From positions 310,001-374,000 of the forward strand of contig NZ_JACETV010000004.1 in NCBI RefSeq assembly GCF_013912375.1: a stretch of 64,000 bases of DNA. Direction: 5' to 3'. The notes under the pieces are model-generated. The model had not been told where the DNA came from and searched no databases. It saw nothing but the letters and a program-made list of their open reading frames with translations. The position numbers and the translations under genes were made by a program. Shown here one piece after another: positions 63,913 through 64,000 of the stretch (within the stretch, counting starts at the first letter, position 1; each line of letters begins with the position of its first letter). This DNA is from Emticicia sp. BO119 (lineage in GTDB: Bacteria; Bacteroidota; Bacteroidia; Cytophagales; Spirosomataceae).

Positions 63913-64000
63913 ATGAAAAAAATCCTTTTTATAGTGTTACTTGCCTCTTCAATGGCAGCTTCAGCACAGATTCTTAAACCTGCCAAATGGACATTCACTC
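63913..64000 (+). CDS. Exported protein, DsbD N-terminal-like (partial)
   Basis: Only the first 29 codons are in the window; the gene runs past its end. They show a signal peptide (MKKILFIVLLASSMAASAQ) followed by ILKPAKWTFT. That phrase resembles the start of the DsbD N-terminal domain in Bacteroidota thiol:disulfide interchange proteins, which move electrons to the periplasm. The call rests on about ten residues and is tentative. Confidence 0.45.
   Translation, partial: MKKILFIVLLASSMAASAQILKPAKWTFT

Noticed and set aside
1-64000. CRISPR arrays, insertion sequences, prophage or rRNA
   Set aside because: No regularly spaced repeats, transposase or phage structural genes, and no rRNA-like sequence were recognised by eye.

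Overview
The window looks like chromosomal DNA of a Bacteroidota bacterium, most probably of the order Cytophagales. The evidence is a neighbouring pair of type IX secretion genes (PorU sortase and PorV), a very large secreted protein with a type IX C-terminal sorting domain, a GldA-like ATPase, many Bacteroidota-style promoter boxes (TAnnTTTG, sometimes with TTTG about 19-21 bases upstream), almost no Shine-Dalgarno sequences, and low GC. The genus cannot be fixed from sequence alone.

Layout. 0-5.5 kb: an Nramp metal importer divergent from a DtxR/MntR-type regulator across a perfect palindrome, then an LptF/LptG permease, an SGNH hydrolase and argG. 5.6-12.7 kb: a cutC-sulfatase pair and a 1583-residue Ig-repeat secreted protein. 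12.9-17.2 kb: a GldA-like ABC ATPase, a secreted Gfo/Idh/MocA oxidoreductase, a GH43-like secreted glycosidase and a small TonB-C lipoprotein. 17.3-23.6 kb: guaB, xylA with a SemiSWEET sugar transporter, a YadA-head/S74 surface protein and a YegD-like Hsp70. 23.8-31.4 kb: a LytS/LytTR two-component pair, a PQQ-type sugar dehydrogenase, an NmrA-like reductase, and a GlmU-like/HolB/HemC run. 31.4-41.8 kb: an S41 protease, sbcDC, a GH3 protein, a glycerophosphodiesterase and a DUF5916 outer-membrane protein. 42-50.5 kb: porV, porU, an SprT-like gene, an alpha/beta hydrolase and recG. 50.6-54.8 kb: tRNA-His, a decayed reading frame, a bare 0.55 kb stretch, a GNAT-DUF1835 pair and a TonB-C/TPR protein. 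54.8-58.2 kb: lipid genes (acyl-ACP desaturase, plsC, fabD) and a SPOR lipoprotein. 58.2-60.3 kb: an A+T-rich accessory islet. 60.4-64 kb: GapN-type aldehyde dehydrogenase, a second acyltransferase, a PolB-like exonuclease and the start of a DsbD-like gene cut by the window end.

Most of the window is housekeeping or ordinary accessory content. Many genes end in strong inverted repeats, often shared by convergent neighbours. The parts that deserve a second look are: the 58.5-60.3 kb islet, where a lipoprotein signal peptide is separated from its large Cys-rich, DUF6973-like body by one in-frame TAA, with an unusual hairpin, a strong AAGGAGG and two 2-codon frames in the leader, and a second lipoprotein gene just after it; the frame downstream of tRNA-His, interrupted by one TAG and lacking a start; the MntR-like palindrome; and tRNA-His itself, which has two adjacent acceptor-stem mismatches. 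No CRISPR array, intact insertion sequence, prophage or rRNA was seen.
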